A stretch of DNA of 64,000 bases from assembly GCF_947497045.1 (NCBI RefSeq), contig NZ_CANMEU010000001.1, positions 1-64,000 on the forward strand. The letters are read 5' to 3'. Position numbers and translations under genes: made by a program. Below, one piece after another: positions 45,851 to 56,390 of this stretch. Each line of letters opens with the position of its first letter. The first letter of the stretch is position 1. Origin of the DNA: an uncultured Tateyamaria sp. GTDB lineage: Bacteria > Pseudomonadota > Alphaproteobacteria > Rhodobacterales > Rhodobacteraceae. The notes beneath the pieces are model-generated. The model ran no database searches. It was not told where the DNA came from and saw only the letters and a list, made by a program, of their open reading frames with translations.

Positions 45851-45907
45851 CGATCCAAAAATACTCAATCTGGTGCCAGCTTTGCAAGCAACGCCCACGT
45901 TGAAACG

Positions 45908-45931
45908 AAAAAACCCCCGCCAAGGCGAGGG
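45908..45931 (-). terminator. Rho-independent terminator after rplQ
   Basis: On the minus strand CCCTCGCC-TT-GGCGGGGG (G-U tolerant stem) is followed by TTTTTT. It lies about 30 bases past the rplQ stop and ends the alpha operon. Confidence 0.75.
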
Positions 45932-45960
45932 TCCCTTGCAGGCCAAATCCTGAACCCGCC

Positions 45961-46380
45961 TTATTCTTCGGCTGCGTCCTCGGCAGCGACGCGGGCCTTG
46001 TCGGCGGCACCCTTGGCGTCGCGGTCACGGTCCACAAATTCGATGATTGCCATAGGTGCCATGTCACCATAACGGAAACCCGCCTTGAGGACGCGCACAT
46101 ATCCACCCTGACGTTCGGCGTAACGGGGCCCAAGCACGTCGAACAGTTTGGAGACGTACTGATCTTCTTTCAGCTTCGATGCGGCCTGACGGCGCGCATG
46201 CAGATCGCCGCGCTTGGCCAGCGTGATCAGCTTTTCGATGATCGGGCGCAATTCCTTGGCTTTGGGCAGGGTTGTTTTGATCTGCTCATGTTCGATGAGC
46301 GAACCGGCCATGTTCGAGAACAACGCCTTGCGGTGTTCATGTGTCCGGTTCAGGCGGCGGTAACCACGTGCGTGACGCAT
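45961..46380 (-). CDS. rplQ: 50S ribosomal protein L17
   Basis: 139 aa; [18 protein letters not shown] is the conserved L17 start, with an acidic, Ala-rich C-terminal extension. Last gene of the rpsM-rpsK-rpoA-rplQ operon. Confidence 0.97.
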   Translation of the reverse strand: MRHARGYRRLNRTHEHRKALFSNMAGSLIEHEQIKTTLPKAKELRPIIEKLITLAKRGDLHARRQAASKLKEDQYVSKLFDVLGPRYAERQGGYVRVLKAGFRYGDMAPMAIIEFVDRDRDAKGAADKARVAAEDAAEE

Positions 46381-46502
46381 TTTTCTATTCCTATCTCTGG
46401 TGCCCTCTACGGGCGGTTTTGCTTTGTCCGGCCTTCGATGCGTGTCTCAGGCTCTCCTTGGGGCTGATGCCCGGGCGCACGATACGTGCGCCTTACGGGG
46501 TC

Positions 46503-46530
46503 GTAAGGCGGGGGTGTCCCCCGCCCCACG
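46503..46530. repeat. REP-like palindrome, family A, between rpoA and rplQ
   Basis: GTAAGGCGGGGG-TGT-CCCCCGCC forms a strong hairpin, directly after the rpoA stop side. A second nested palindrome CGCCTTACG-GGGT-CGTAAGGCG lies at 46489-46510. Related copies occur at 35644, 53782 and 63723. Confidence 0.65.
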
Positions 46531-46535
46531 TATTC

Positions 46536-47552
46536 TTAAAAGTTGTCTTCGAACTTTTTCGCCAGATCTTCGATGTTGTCCGGCGGCCAGTCCTCGACGT
46601 CCATGCCGAGGTGCAGACCCATGCCAGACAGCACTTCCTTGATCTCGTTCAAGGACTTGCGGCCAAAGTTCGGCGTGCGCAGCATTTCGGCTTCGGTTTT
46701 CTGGATCAGATCGCCGATGTAAACAATGTTGTCGTTCTTGAGGCAGTTGGCCGACCGGACCGACAATTCCAACTCGTCCACTTTCTTGAGAAGCAGCGGA
46801 TTGAACTCGAGACCATCATCATCGTCCTGACGGGACGCCGATTCAGGCTCGTCAAAGTTGACGAAGATACCCAACTGGTCCTGCAGGATGCGCGCAGCAA
46901 AAGCCACGGCATCATCCGGCGTGATGGACCCATCGGTTTCGACCTTCATGGTCAGCTTGTCATAGTCCAGCACCTGGCCCTCGCGGGTGGGCTGAACGTC
47001 ATAGCTGACCTTTTTGACGGGCGAGTAGATTGCATCGATCGGGATCAGACCGATGGGTGCGTCCTCTGGCTTGTTCTTGTCAGCCGAAACATAGCCCTTG
47101 CCGGTATTCACGGTCAGTTCCATGAACACGTCGGCCCCATCGTCAAGGTGACAGATCACCAGATCGCGGTTCAGGATTTCGATGCCCGCGGATTCCGAAA
47201 TGTCACCCGCAGTCACGACACCAGGGCCTTTGGCGGAGATCGACAGGCGCTTGGGCCCTTCGACTTCCATGCGCAGGCTGACCTGCTTGAGGTTCAGGAT
47301 GATGTCAGTGACGTCTTCACGCACACCGGCGACGGACGAAAACTCGTGCAGCACGTTGTCGATCTGCACGGACGAGATCGCCGCCCCTTGCAGGCTGCTC
47401 ATCAGCACGCGGCGCAGCGCGTTGCCCATCGTCAGGCCAAAACCACGCTCAAGTGGTTCGGCAATGACGGTGGCCTGACGCGCAGGCTCGTTGCCCGGCT
47501 TCACTTCAAGCTGCTGTGGCTTGATCAGTTCGGCCCAATTTTTGTGGATCAT
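46536..47552 (-). CDS. rpoA: RNA polymerase alpha subunit
   Basis: 338 aa from the ATG at 47550-47552. N-terminal assembly domain with [19 protein letters not shown]-terminal DNA-binding domain with [10 protein letters not shown] and [10 protein letters not shown]. Length normal. Confidence 0.98.
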   Translation of the reverse strand: MIHKNWAELIKPQQLEVKPGNEPARQATVIAEPLERGFGLTMGNALRRVLMSSLQGAAISSVQIDNVLHEFSSVAGVREDVTDIILNLKQVSLRMEVEGPKRLSISAKGPGVVTAGDISESAGIEILNRDLVICHLDDGADVFMELTVNTGKGYVSADKNKPEDAPIGLIPIDAIYSPVKKVSYDVQPTREGQVLDYDKLTMKVETDGSITPDDAVAFAARILQDQLGIFVNFDEPESASRQDDDDGLEFNPLLLKKVDELELSVRSANCLKNDNIVYIGDLIQKTEAEMLRTPNFGRKSLNEIKEVLSGMGLHLGMDVEDWPPDNIEDLAKKFEDNF

Positions 47553-47669
47553 ACGTCCCTCCATTCCTGCCTGTTCCTTATGTCCAAAAGGAGCAGGCTC
47601 CCGAGGTTTCAAAAAAGCGTGTTGGGGCCACACGCAAAACACGCGGCCCCGGTCGAAATCAAATATCGC

Positions 47670-48062
47670 TTAGACGCGTCGGCGCTTGGGCGGACGGCAG
47701 CCATTGTGGGCCATCGGTGTCACGTCGCGGATAGATGTGATGTTGAACCCGACAGCGGCCAATGCGCGCAAGGCCGACTCACGACCCGAACCGGGGCCCT
47801 GCACTTCGACTTCGAGCGTCTTGACGCCATGATCCTGGGCCTTCTTGCCCGCATCCTCGGCAGCCATCTGGGCCGCATAAGGTGTGGATTTCCGCGAGCC
47901 CTTGAAGCCCATGGTGCCGGCAGACGACCATGCGATGGCGTTGCCCTGCACGTCCGAAATCAGGATCTTGGTGTTGTTGAACGACGAGTTCACATGCGCC
48001 ACACCTGCGGCGATGTTCTTGGAGACCTTTTTCTTGGTCACACGGCGTGTATCACGTGCCAT
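47670..48062 (-). CDS. rpsK: 30S ribosomal protein S11
   Basis: 130 aa; [23 protein letters not shown] and C-terminal [12 protein letters not shown] are diagnostic. Confidence 0.98.
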   Translation of the reverse strand: MARDTRRVTKKKVSKNIAAGVAHVNSSFNNTKILISDVQGNAIAWSSAGTMGFKGSRKSTPYAAQMAAEDAGKKAQDHGVKTLEVEVQGPGSGRESALRALAAVGFNITSIRDVTPMAHNGCRPPKRRRV

Positions 48063-48074
48063 TGATGCGTCTCC

Positions 48075-48443
48075 TTATTTCTTCTTGCCGGCAATGGCCT
48101 TTGCGGGGCCTTTGCGGGTGCGAGCATTTGTGTGGGTACGCTGACCACGCACGGGCAGGTTACGACGGTGACGCAGGCCGCGGTAGCACCCAAGGTCCAT
48201 CAGACGTTTGATGTTCATCTGGGTTTCACGACGCAGGTCACCTTCAACGGTGAAGTTCTCGTCGATATGCTCGCGCACTTTGAGGATTTCAGCATCGCTG
48301 AGTTCGTTCACACGACGGCTGGCGTCGATGCCAACAGCTTCGCAGATTTTCTGGGCGGATGCGTTGCCGATGCCTGTGATATAGGTCAGTGCAATCGGAA
48401 CGCGTTTAGCGGTGGGGATGTTGACCCCTGCAATACGTGCCAC
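48075..48443 (-). CDS. rpsM: 30S ribosomal protein S13
   Basis: 122 aa; [19 protein letters not shown] and the C-terminal [14 protein letters not shown] are diagnostic. rpmJ and rpsD, sometimes found nearby, are absent. Confidence 0.98.
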   Translation of the reverse strand: MARIAGVNIPTAKRVPIALTYITGIGNASAQKICEAVGIDASRRVNELSDAEILKVREHIDENFTVEGDLRRETQMNIKRLMDLGCYRGLRHRRNLPVRGQRTHTNARTRKGPAKAIAGKKK

Positions 48444-48496
48444 GTGAGGCTTCCTTTTCGTTGCGAGCCCGTAGTTCCGGGCCCTTTTTTCACAAC

Positions 48497-48530
48497 ATAA
48501 AGCCCAAGGATTTTGCCCCCGGGCTTGCCG
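48497..48530 (-). terminator. possible adk terminator
   Basis: On the minus strand AAGCCC and GGGCTT can pair across a 15-base loop, but the following T run is poor. The 48444-48640 gap should contain the adk end and the rpsM promoter. Weak evidence. Confidence 0.3.
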
Positions 48531-48640
48531 CTGATCAGGTGATCTGGCCGGACGCGTTCCGACCTTTGATTCTCGTTAGAGATGGGCTGACTTAGGCTTT
48601 GAACAAAGGAGCGTCAACCCCTCTGCCGTATGCCGCAAAG

Positions 48641-49288
48641 TCAATCGGCGAGCACGGCTGCGATTGCCGCCTTCACCTCGTTCATATCTCCAAGACCATC
48701 GATCGTGGAAAGCTGGCCTTTGGCGTAGTAATACCCGATCAACGGCGAGGTCTTTTTATAATATTCCATCAGGCGGGTCCGCAGCGCCTCTTCGTTGTCA
48801 TCAGCACGCCGGGTAAACTTGTTTCCGGCACCGCATTTTGTACATTTGCCGTCTGCGGGGATCGGTTTGGTATTGTCGTTGTAAACCTCTCCACAGCCCG
48901 CACAGGTCGCACGCGCCGTGATGCGGGCCACCAGGGCCTCATCGTCCACTTCCATCGCGATCACTGCATCCAGGGTCTGGCCCTTTTCGGCCAGCAGATC
49001 GCTCAGCGCGTCGGCCTGGGCCAGCGTGCGGGGGAACCCATCAAAGATAAAGCCGGACGCTTTGACCGTCTCAAGCTGTTCGCGGATCAAACCGATCACG
49101 ATCTCATCCGTGACCAAAGCACCGCGTGCCATGACATCCGCAACGATCTGGCCCATCTCGGTGCCCGAGTCCTTGGCTGCGCGCAGCATGTCACCGGTCG
49201 ACAGTTGCACCATGCCACGTTCTTCAACAAGAAATCGCGCTTGCGTGCCTTTGCCCGCACCGGGTGGGCCCAACAGGATTAAGTTCAT
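48641..49288 (-). CDS. adk: adenylate kinase (zinc LID type)
   Basis: 215 aa. P-loop [16 protein letters not shown] in the NMP-binding part, and a LID with four Cys (C-A-G-C...C-T-K-C) expected to bind zinc. Usual place downstream of secY. Confidence 0.97.
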   Translation of the reverse strand: MNLILLGPPGAGKGTQARFLVEERGMVQLSTGDMLRAAKDSGTEMGQIVADVMARGALVTDEIVIGLIREQLETVKASGFIFDGFPRTLAQADALSDLLAEKGQTLDAVIAMEVDDEALVARITARATCAGCGEVYNDNTKPIPADGKCTKCGAGNKFTRRADDNEEALRTRLMEYYKKTSPLIGYYYAKGQLSTIDGLGDMNEVKAAIAAVLAD

Positions 49289-49311
49289 TGTCTTCCCCCA
49301 GACCGGATCGC

Positions 49312-50676
49312 TTAGCGGCGCACCGGGCTCCGTTTACGGCGCCCTTTTGAGCCTTTGCCGCGCAGTTGCGATTTCTCGATCAGGCCTTCGTATTGGTGGG
49401 CCAGAAGGTGGCTTTGAACCTGTTGGATCGTGTCCATTGTGACCGATACCACGATCAATACGGATGTGCCGCCAAAGTAGAACGGGATGGCGAACTGACC
49501 GCGCAGGATTTCAGGCAGGATACAGACGGCGGCCAGATAGGCCGAGCCGAGCACCAGCACCCGATTGACCACATATTCGAGATATTCCGCCGTCTTCTTG
49601 CCGGGACGGATGCCCGGCACAAAGCCGTTCTGGTTCTTGAGGTTGTCGGCCACGTCGTCGGGTTTGAAGCTGACGTTGAACGTGTAGAAATAGGCAAAGA
49701 ACACGATCATCGCGACAAAGAACAGCAGGTAGAGCGGCTGACCGGGGCCGAAATTCGCCAGCAGCCACGACATGATCGGGCTGGTCGAGTTGCCCGAGAA
49801 GGTTGAGATCGTAACCGGCAACAACAGCAGCGACGAAGCAAAGATCGCCGGGATCACGCCTGCGGGGTTCACCTTGACCGGCAGGTGCGAGGACCCGCCA
49901 TCATAGACCTTCATGCCCACCTGGCGGCGGGGGTACTGGATGTGGATCTTGCGCAGCGCACGCTCCATGAACACCACGAACATGATGGTGGCAATGACCA
50001 TGACCAACACGCCGATGATGACCGCAGGGCTGATCGCACCGGACCGACCCGAGGCAAAGAATTGCGCGATGGCCGCAGGCACTTCGGCGATGATGCCGAC
50101 GAAGATGATCAGCGAAATACCGTTGCCGATGCCGCGCGCGGTGATCTGCTCGCCCAGCCACATCAGGAACATGGTGCCGCCCACCAGCGTGATCAGGCAG
50201 GACATCCGGAAGAACATGCCCGGATCTGTGACCAGATCGCCGGATTCCAACGACACGGCCAGCCCATAGGCCTGTAACGTCGCCAGCGCGACGGTCCCGT
50301 AACGGGTGTATTGGTTGATCTTCTTGCGCCCCTGCTCGCCTTCTTTCTTGAGCTGTTCGAGCTTGGGGACCATCGAGGTCAGAAGCTGCACGATGATCGA
50401 GGCCGAGATGTAGGGCATGATCCCGAGGGCAAAGATGCCCATCCGACCAAGGGCCCCGCCAGTGAACATCGACACCATGCCGCCGATGCCCTGACCCGCC
50501 TGCTCCATGAACTCGCGCAGGGCCGCGCCATCGATGCCGGGCACAGGAATGAAAGTGCCCAGACGATAGACGATCAGCAGACCGAGGGTGAATAGGATGC
50601 GGTTGCGCAAGTCCGTGGCTTTGCCCAGAGCGCTCCAGCTCGTGTTGGCGGCCATATTCTCGACGGCTGATACCAT
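49312..50676 (-). CDS. secY: preprotein translocase subunit SecY
   Basis: 454 aa from the ATG at 50674-50676. Ten transmembrane helices; F-I-P-V-P-G-I-D-G near the start, [11 protein letters not shown] and [13 protein letters not shown] near the lateral gate. Channel of the Sec pathway. Confidence 0.97.
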   Translation of the reverse strand: MVSAVENMAANTSWSALGKATDLRNRILFTLGLLIVYRLGTFIPVPGIDGAALREFMEQAGQGIGGMVSMFTGGALGRMGIFALGIMPYISASIIVQLLTSMVPKLEQLKKEGEQGRKKINQYTRYGTVALATLQAYGLAVSLESGDLVTDPGMFFRMSCLITLVGGTMFLMWLGEQITARGIGNGISLIIFVGIIAEVPAAIAQFFASGRSGAISPAVIIGVLVMVIATIMFVVFMERALRKIHIQYPRRQVGMKVYDGGSSHLPVKVNPAGVIPAIFASSLLLLPVTISTFSGNSTSPIMSWLLANFGPGQPLYLLFFVAMIVFFAYFYTFNVSFKPDDVADNLKNQNGFVPGIRPGKKTAEYLEYVVNRVLVLGSAYLAAVCILPEILRGQFAIPFYFGGTSVLIVVSVTMDTIQQVQSHLLAHQYEGLIEKSQLRGKGSKGRRKRSPVRR

Positions 50677-50699
50677 TGGGGTGGTGTCCTTTGGCAAAC

Positions 50700-50730
50700 C
50701 GCCGCCCTGCTGGTTTTCCAGCGGGCGGCG
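50700..50730 (-). promoter_or_regulatory. stem-loop between rplO and secY
   Basis: GCCGCCC-TGCTGG-TTTT-CCAGC-GGGCGGC forms a long stem with one bulged base. There is no T run, so an attenuator or RNA-processing hairpin that sets secY expression is more likely than a terminator. Confidence 0.5.
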
Positions 50731-50791
50731 TGAGGAAAACTAAGCCCTATGTAAGCCGCAGTTGCGCGGCTCACAAGGCGTGTTTATCGGC

Positions 50792-51262
50792 TTACTCAGC
50801 GGCTGCCGCAGCGACGGCCAATGTACCGCCTGCTTTTTCCACAGCTTCCACCGCGGATTTGGACGCACCGGTCACGGTCAAATTAACTTTGCTGGTGATC
50901 TCACCCTTGGCCAAAACGCGGATACCGTCCAATTTGCGGCGTACCAGACCGGACGCGATCAGCGCATCTTCGGTGATGGCGGATTTCGCGTCCAGCTTGC
51001 CTGCGTCAATGAATTTCTGGATCAGGCCGAGGTTGATCACAGCGAATGCCTTTCGGTTGGGCTTGTTGAAGCCACGCTTGGGCAGACGTTGGTACAAAGG
51101 CATCTGGCCGCCTTCATAGCCATTGATGGCCACACCCGAGCGGGATTTCTGACCCTTGATACCACGGCCACCCATTTTACCGGTGCCGGAGCCGGGACCA
51201 CGGCCCACGCGTTTGCGGGGTTTGGTGGCGCCTGGATTGTCGCTGAGTTCGTGCAGTTTCAT
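50792..51262 (-). CDS. rplO: 50S ribosomal protein L15
   Basis: 156 aa from the ATG at 51260-51262 (M-K-L-H-E-L); the open frame runs far upstream but the L15 start is invariant. [22 protein letters not shown] is diagnostic. It is normally preceded directly by rpmD; here 2.5 kb of other genes intervene. Confidence 0.97.
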   Translation of the reverse strand: MKLHELSDNPGATKPRKRVGRGPGSGTGKMGGRGIKGQKSRSGVAINGYEGGQMPLYQRLPKRGFNKPNRKAFAVINLGLIQKFIDAGKLDAKSAITEDALIASGLVRRKLDGIRVLAKGEITSKVNLTVTGASKSAVEAVEKAGGTLAVAAAAAE

Positions 51263-51626
51263 GTCGCTTCTCCTAAGCCGGAAGCACCCCCGAAGCGGAA
51301 TGGGTGAACGCGGCGTTTCTTGGTTTTGATTCTTGCGGACGTTACGCCCACCGACAGGCGTATAGACGCGGCGCGATACTGGATCAAGGGCGCGTTTGTG
51401 CATGATTTGGCCAGATGGCCTGCACGGATGTCCGCGCCACCATCGGGCATGGCCGGTGGGCCAGATATGCCCTGGCCGATAGGTCCAGCCCCTATATTTT
51501 CCAATGACCTCTACGCGAATAGTCATTTGCATGCTTCCCCAAGCGCCCTTTCGGTTGTAAGCAAATTTCAACGACGCCCTCAAACGGCGCATCAAGCAGA
51601 CCCACAGGCCCCCGGAGACCACAGCC
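51263..51626. other. divergent intergenic region, rplO and membrane protein gene
   Basis: 364 bases without a convincing gene. It should contain the promoter for rplO-secY-adk on the minus strand and for the membrane protein on the plus strand. No clear promoter boxes were assigned. Confidence 0.4.
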
Positions 51627-52337
51627 GTGTTCCAAGACGCCCTCGCAAACACCGCTGTTTTACAGCGCGCTGGCCTCGCGGCGGCGGTGCTGAGTGTCTA
51701 TGCGTTCTGGCCCTATATCCGCGACATCCTTGCCGGGCGCACACGGCCTGAACGGTCGTCCTGGCTGATCTGGGCGCTGCTCAGTTCGGTCTCGCTGCTG
51801 TCCCAGACCTATGAGGGGGCGCAATCCTCGTTGGGGTTTGCCGCGATGCAGACCGCCGGCACGGTCCTCATTTGCGGATTAACCTTTTGGCGGGGCGAGC
51901 GGCGCAGCTTTGACACCGAGGACAGTCAGGTGCTTACGGCCACTGCAATCGGCATATGGCTGTGGGCCGAAATGGAGACTGCGGCCTATGCGATGATGGT
52001 GACCATCAGCATGTCGGCCATGGGCGGGGCGATGACGATGAAAAAAGCCTATGCCGATCCGGACTCCGAAACCATGGCGACATGGGCCGCGTTTTTTGTG
52101 GCATCCGCATTGGCGGCCGTGTCGGTCGGGCAACTCGATTGGTTACTGCTGGCCTATCCGCTTTACGTCATGGCCCTGTCAGGGGCGATCATGCTGGCGA
52201 TGGTCTTGGGCCGCAGGCGCGCGCCACGAGTGGAGACCATAAACAGCAACATGCGCCGCACTCTGACGATGTCGATCAGGTCATTGGACCGTGCACCGGC
52301 GGGTTCGACCAGCGGGTCGGCGCAAAGGGGCGCGTGA
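51627..52337 (+). CDS. multi-pass membrane protein, PQ-loop/SWEET-like, paralogue 1
   Basis: 236 aa, GTG start with CCCCCGGAGA upstream. About seven transmembrane helices. Two halves look alike: [22 protein letters not shown] in the first and [16 protein letters not shown] in the second, each a Pro followed by a turn and an S/T-W, as in PQ-loop and SemiSWEET units. The paralogue at 53107-53754 shares this layout. Its C-terminus runs 62 bases into the convergent isomerase gene. Substrate unknown; the PQ-loop link is inference. Confidence 0.65.
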   Translation: MFQDALANTAVLQRAGLAAAVLSVYAFWPYIRDILAGRTRPERSSWLIWALLSSVSLLSQTYEGAQSSLGFAAMQTAGTVLICGLTFWRGERRSFDTEDSQVLTATAIGIWLWAEMETAAYAMMVTISMSAMGGAMTMKKAYADPDSETMATWAAFFVASALAAVSVGQLDWLLLAYPLYVMALSGAIMLAMVLGRRRAPRVETINSNMRRTLTMSIRSLDRAPAGSTSGSAQRGA

Positions 52338-52926
52338 TCGCGCGTTCGAGCATCTCAAGCCTGTCCTGCCCGTAAAACATCTCGCCTTTCAGCACGTATG
52401 TCGGTGATCCCATGACGCCATTCGCGCGCGCATCGTTTGCGTTTTGCTCATATTGCATCGCGATATCGGGCTGACGCGCTGTGGTGATCAAAGCAGCCGC
52501 ATCGTGCCCCAACGCAGTTGCAATTGCACACAGCGTCGCTTCATCCGACAAATCCGCATCATCCAGCCAATGGGCGCGCAACATCGCATGGGCCATGGCG
52601 TCCACTGCATCTCCCCGATCCCCGAGTGCCAGGATCATGGCACTGGCCAGCGTATTATCCGCATCGTGATAGGTCGGGCGCGCGGGCAAAACCGGGACGT
52701 CGCGCAACTCGGCCCATCGCTCGATCTCTCGACCAAAGAAGTAATCGACATGGGCCTGCGTGCGGTCCCCGAATGGCTGACTGCCCTGCGCCTCAACCAC
52801 AGGCGACAGCGGAATGGGGCGATGCACGAGGGTCAGACCATGGGCGGCGCATATCTGCATGACCCGCGCCGAGCCGAGATAGGCAAAGGCGGAATGGGCG
52901 GAGTAGTAGTAAATCAATTCGGACAT
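52276..52926 (-). CDS. 2-hydroxychromene-2-carboxylate isomerase family (DsbA/GST-kappa fold)
   Basis: 216 aa. I-Y-Y-Y-S-A-H-S-A-F-A-Y-L-G at the start has Ser at the position of the glutathione-activating residue, and the C-terminal G-V-M-G-S-P-T-Y-V carries the cis-Pro of the thioredoxin fold. Probable glutathione-dependent isomerase. It sits between two paralogous membrane protein genes on the opposite strand. Confidence 0.8.
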   Translation of the reverse strand: MSELIYYYSAHSAFAYLGSARVMQICAAHGLTLVHRPIPLSPVVEAQGSQPFGDRTQAHVDYFFGREIERWAELRDVPVLPARPTYHDADNTLASAMILALGDRGDAVDAMAHAMLRAHWLDDADLSDEATLCAIATALGHDAAALITTARQPDIAMQYEQNANDARANGVMGSPTYVLKGEMFYGQDRLEMLERAITRPFAPTRWSNPPVHGPMT

Positions 52927-53106
52927 GGCCCGAGACTAGAGGTTGAACCCTGAAACCGAAACCCTCCCACGGTAAGGAAAACCAGACTCGCGCAGTTCGG
53001 TGCGTCGCCGTAGCTTCAAACCCATAGAGCCAAAGCCGAGCGATATTCTTCGGCCCCCCTTTTTCCCATCCGCGCGCATGCGGATCGCACTGCCCGGAGA
53101 CTGACT

Positions 53107-53754
53107 TTGCTTGAAGCCCTGTTTCAAGACGCGCCCTTCCTGCGTCTGATCGGTATCGCCTCGGCCCTGCTGAGCATCTTTGCCTACCTGCCTTACATAC
53201 GCCACACGCTCGCAGGGCGGACCCAACCCCAACGCACGTCGTGGCTGATCTGGTCTGTGCTGGGCACTATTGCCCTCGCCTCGCAAGCCTATGAGGGCGC
53301 ACAAGCATCATTGTGGTTTGCGGCCATTCAGGTCAGTGGGACAATCACCATCTTTTTACTCTCGGTCCGATACGGTACGGGCAGTTTCGTGACAAAGGCG
53401 GATGCGGGCGCACTGTGGGTGGCGGCGGCGGGACTCGTGATTTGGGTCCTGACGGACACGGCCGTCTATGCACTGGCGATCACGATCACGATTTCGCTGA
53501 TGGGTGGGTCGATGACGATCCTGAAGGCCTACCGCGCGCCCCAAAGCGAAACGCTGAGCACATGGGCCACATCGTGCGTGGCGGCGGGGCTCGCCATGGT
53601 CGCGGTCGGGCACGTGCACTGGGTGCTTCTGGCCTATCCGCTTTATCTGTTCGTGTTGAACGGGGGGATTGTGGCGGCGATCCTGCTCGGGCGGGCACGC
53701 GGTGCCCCTGCCCCGCTCTATATCCGGCGCTATACGAAAAACGCCGCGCATTGA
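53107..53754 (+). CDS. multi-pass membrane protein, PQ-loop/SWEET-like, paralogue 2
   Basis: 215 aa, TTG start with CCCGGAGA upstream, like paralogue 1. Same 7-helix layout: L-P-Y-I-R-H-T-L-A-G-R-T-Q-P-Q-R-T-S-W-L-I-W in the first half and I-L-K-A-Y-R-A-P-Q-S-E-T-L-S-T-W in the second. The stop codon lies inside a palindrome that acts as a terminator for rpmD on the other strand. Function unknown. Confidence 0.65.
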   Translation: MLEALFQDAPFLRLIGIASALLSIFAYLPYIRHTLAGRTQPQRTSWLIWSVLGTIALASQAYEGAQASLWFAAIQVSGTITIFLLSVRYGTGSFVTKADAGALWVAAAGLVIWVLTDTAVYALAITITISLMGGSMTILKAYRAPQSETLSTWATSCVAAGLAMVAVGHVHWVLLAYPLYLFVLNGGIVAAILLGRARGAPAPLYIRRYTKNAAH

Positions 53755-53766
53755 GCTGCGCGGCGT
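53736..53766 (-). terminator. bidirectional-looking terminator after rpmD
   Basis: ACGCCGCGCA (53741-53750) pairs with TGCGCGGCGT (53757-53766). On the minus strand it is followed by TTTTT and would end the rpmC-rpmD transcript. On the plus strand CTTT follows, after the membrane protein stop. Confidence 0.7.
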
Positions 53767-53781
53767 CTTTGGCATGATGCT

Positions 53782-53806
53782 GTAAGGCGGAGGTGTCCTC
53801 CGCCCC
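53782..53806. repeat. REP-like palindrome, family A, after rpmD
   Basis: GTAAGGCGGAGG-TGT-CCTCCGCC, a strong hairpin just downstream of the rpmD stop. Related to 46503-46530. Confidence 0.65.
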
Positions 53807-53814
53807 GGCCAGTC

Positions 53815-54003
53815 TCAGCCTTTTTCTTCGATGATCTCGACCATATGCGAGATCGAACGCACCATGCCGCGCACGGAAGGTGTGTCTTCCAGCTCGCGGG
53901 TTTTGTGCATTTTGTTCAGGCCCAGGCCCACAAGTGTCGCGCGCTGTTTTGCGGGGCGACGGATGGGGGAGCCGATCTGTTTGACGACGATGGTTTTTGC
54001 CAT
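53815..54003 (-). CDS. rpmD: 50S ribosomal protein L30
   Basis: 62 aa; [22 protein letters not shown] and V-R-G-M-V are diagnostic. Last gene of the rpmC-rpmD segment; it is followed by a hairpin and terminator rather than rplO. Confidence 0.97.
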   Translation of the reverse strand: MAKTIVVKQIGSPIRRPAKQRATLVGLGLNKMHKTRELEDTPSVRGMVRSISHMVEIIEEKG

Positions 54004-54008
54004 GGATC

Positions 54009-54587
54009 TCAGGCCTCCTCGGTGGCCGCTTCGGCGGCAGGTGCTTCGTCACGCTTGGGCAGAATGTCAGCAACTTTCTTGCCACGGCGCTGTGCGACAC
54101 CACGGGGCGACTGCTCTTTGCGCAGGCCGTCCATAGTGGCACGGATCATGTTGTAGGGGTTTTGCGACCCGATAGACTTGGACACAACGTCCTTGACGCC
54201 GAGCATTTCGAACACGGCACGCATCGGACCACCGGCGATGATACCAGTACCCTCAGGGGCGGTGCGCATCACCACCTTACCGGCACCGTGGCGACCTTCC
54301 ATGTCGTGGTGCAGGGTGCGGCCTTCGCGCAGTTGCACGCGGATCATCTGGCGCTTGGCCTGCTCTGTGGCCTTGCGAATGGCCTCGGGGACCTCTTTCG
54401 CCTTACCTTTGCCGAAACCAACGCGGCCCTTCTGGTCGCCAACAACGACGAGCGCGGCAAAGCCAAAACGCTTACCACCCTTGACGGTCTTGGAGACGCG
54501 GTTGATCGCGACCAAGCGGTCGGCGAATTCTGGGGTTTCGTCGCGGTCGCGACGGTTGCCCCGGCGATTGTTGTCACGTTCTGCCAT
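54009..54587 (-). CDS. rpsE: 30S ribosomal protein S5
   Basis: 192 aa; [27 protein letters not shown] and M-R-A-V-F-E are diagnostic. An Ala/Glu-rich tail extends the C-terminus. Confidence 0.97.
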   Translation of the reverse strand: MAERDNNRRGNRRDRDETPEFADRLVAINRVSKTVKGGKRFGFAALVVVGDQKGRVGFGKGKAKEVPEAIRKATEQAKRQMIRVQLREGRTLHHDMEGRHGAGKVVMRTAPEGTGIIAGGPMRAVFEMLGVKDVVSKSIGSQNPYNMIRATMDGLRKEQSPRGVAQRRGKKVADILPKRDEAPAAEAATEEA

Positions 54588-54693
54588 GAGAACATCCTTG
54601 TGTCAGGTGGCGCAGCCGCGCCGATAAACTCAATCCAGGTGAGCATCATGCCCCCGGATCATCGGAAGGGCGCGCACGCCCCTCACAGCGAAG

Positions 54694-54738
54694 ATGGGCA
54701 GATTGCCCATCCTACGTAGGGTGGGCAATCTGCCCACC
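54694..54738. repeat. pair of inverted REP-like palindromes, family B
   Basis: GGTGGGCAATCTGCCCACC at 54720-54738 (preceded by GTAG) lies next to an inverted copy at 54694-54716 that begins GATGGGCAGATTGCCCATCC. A third copy is at 60978-61000. They lie in the rpsE-rplR gap. Confidence 0.65.
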
Positions 54739-54744
54739 TTGGTC

Positions 54745-55104
54745 TTAGATCTTCAGACCACCTTCACGCGCGGCGTCGGCAACCGCCTTGACCTTGCCGT
54801 GAAAGAGGAAGCCGCCGCGGTCGAAATACGCCTCGGACACGCCTGCCTTTTTCGCACGCTCGGCGATTGCAGTGCCCACTTTGGTGGCGGCTTCGACGTT
54901 GTTCTTGCCCACAACGCCCAGATCCTTTTCGAGGGTCGAGGCGGCGGCCAAGGTCACACCGTTGACGTCGTCGATCAGCTGCACGCTGATGTTCTTGTTG
55001 GAGCGATGCACGCTCAGGCGGGGACGCCCGGCGTTGACGCGGCGCAGTTTGTTCCGGACGCGCAGGCGGCGCTTGAGGAACAGGGTCCGTTTGCTGTTTG
55101 CCAT
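54745..55104 (-). CDS. rplR: 50S ribosomal protein L18
   Basis: 119 aa; [21 protein letters not shown] and the C-terminal [12 protein letters not shown] are diagnostic. Confidence 0.97.
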   Translation of the reverse strand: MANSKRTLFLKRRLRVRNKLRRVNAGRPRLSVHRSNKNISVQLIDDVNGVTLAAASTLEKDLGVVGKNNVEAATKVGTAIAERAKKAGVSEAYFDRGGFLFHGKVKAVADAAREGGLKI

Positions 55105-55115
55105 CTGTCTGGTCC

Positions 55116-55649
55116 TTACTTCTTCTTGCCTTCCTTGCGGAAGATAAATTCGCCTTTATAGCGGATGCCTTTGCCCTTGTAGGGCTCGGGCTTGCGCCAC
55201 TCGCGGATGTTTGCAGCCACCTGGCCGACCAACTGCTCGTCGATACCTTCGACGATGATTTCGGTCTGCTTGGGGGCTGTGACAGTCACACCGGCTGGCG
55301 GCGTGTAGTCAACATCGTGGGACAGGCCGAGGTTCAGCTTCAGGGTGTTGCCCTGCATCTGAGCCCGGTAACCGACGCCCTGGATTTCCAGCTCTTTCTT
55401 GAAACCATCCGTCACACCGGTGACCAGGTTCGCGACCATCGTGCGGGACATGCCCCACTGCTGGCGCGCACGCTTGGACTTGCCGCGTGGCATGATGGAA
55501 ACGGTGCCGTCTTCGACCGACAAGGTCACATCGTCGGTCGCCTTGAACGAACGCGTGCCTTTGGGGCCTTTAACTTCGATCATCTGCCCGGAGACGGATG
55601 CGGTCACACCCGAGGGCAGATCGACCGGTTTTTTACCAATACGAGACAT
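55116..55649 (-). CDS. rplF: 50S ribosomal protein L6
   Basis: 177 aa from the ATG at 55647-55649 (M-S-R-I-G-K-K-P-V). V-K-G-P-K-G, G-V-G-Y-R-A and C-terminal P-Y-K-G-K-G-I-R-Y are diagnostic. Confidence 0.97.
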   Translation of the reverse strand: MSRIGKKPVDLPSGVTASVSGQMIEVKGPKGTRSFKATDDVTLSVEDGTVSIMPRGKSKRARQQWGMSRTMVANLVTGVTDGFKKELEIQGVGYRAQMQGNTLKLNLGLSHDVDYTPPAGVTVTAPKQTEIIVEGIDEQLVGQVAANIREWRKPEPYKGKGIRYKGEFIFRKEGKKK

Positions 55650-55659
55650 CTGCTTCTCC

Positions 55660-56052
55660 TTAGAAGATCGTGCAAAGCACTTCGCCGCCAACATTCTGGC
55701 TGCGTGCATTTGCATCCGACATCACACCTTTGGAGGTGGAGACAATCGACACACCCAGGCCCTGACGGACCGACGGGATGTCATTGACGCCCATGTAAAC
55801 GCGACGACCGGGTTTGGAGACCCGCTTCAGTTCGCGAATAACAGGTTCGCCTTCGTAGTACTTCAGGCTGATTTCGATGGCGGGGTGGCCATCTTCGCCC
55901 TTGGTTTCTTCAAAGCCACGAATGTAGCCTTCGTCCGCCAGCACTTCGAGCACGCGCACGCGCAGTTTCGACGCAGGGGTCGAAACCACGGATTTACCGC
56001 GCATCTGGCTGTTGCGGATGCGGGTGAGCATATCTGCGATAGGATCGGTCAT
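55660..56052 (-). CDS. rpsH: 30S ribosomal protein S8
   Basis: 130 aa; [14 protein letters not shown] and V-S-T-S-K-G-V-M-S near the end are diagnostic. Confidence 0.97.
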   Translation of the reverse strand: MTDPIADMLTRIRNSQMRGKSVVSTPASKLRVRVLEVLADEGYIRGFEETKGEDGHPAIEISLKYYEGEPVIRELKRVSKPGRRVYMGVNDIPSVRQGLGVSIVSTSKGVMSDANARSQNVGGEVLCTIF

Positions 56053-56065
56053 AACTCTCTCTCCC

Positions 56066-56371
56066 TTACCAGCTTGACTTGACCATGCCGGGGATTTGCC
56101 CGGCAGAGCCGAGTTCCCGCAGCGCGATCCGGCTGATTTTCAGCTTGCGGTAATACGCATGCGGACGACCGGTCAGTTGGCAACGATTGTGAAGACGCAC
56201 GGCGCTGCTGTTGCGGGGCAGTTTTGCCAGCTTCAGCGAGGCGCGAAAGCGCTCTTCCATCGGTTTGGTTTCGTCGCTGATGATTGCTTTGAGCTCGGCC
56301 CGCTTGGCCGCGTACTTTTTCACCAGCTTTTCGCGCTTCACTTCGCGCGCGATCATGGATTTTTTAGCCAT
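56066..56371 (-). CDS. rpsN: 30S ribosomal protein S14 (zinc-free form)
   Basis: 101 aa from the ATG at 56369-56371. [18 protein letters not shown] and the C-terminal G-M-V-K-S-S-W are diagnostic; the C-x-x-C zinc pairs of the short form are absent. Confidence 0.97.
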   Translation of the reverse strand: MAKKSMIAREVKREKLVKKYAAKRAELKAIISDETKPMEERFRASLKLAKLPRNSSAVRLHNRCQLTGRPHAYYRKLKISRIALRELGSAGQIPGMVKSSW

Positions 56372-56390
56372 ATCTTTTTCCTCTTCGCGC

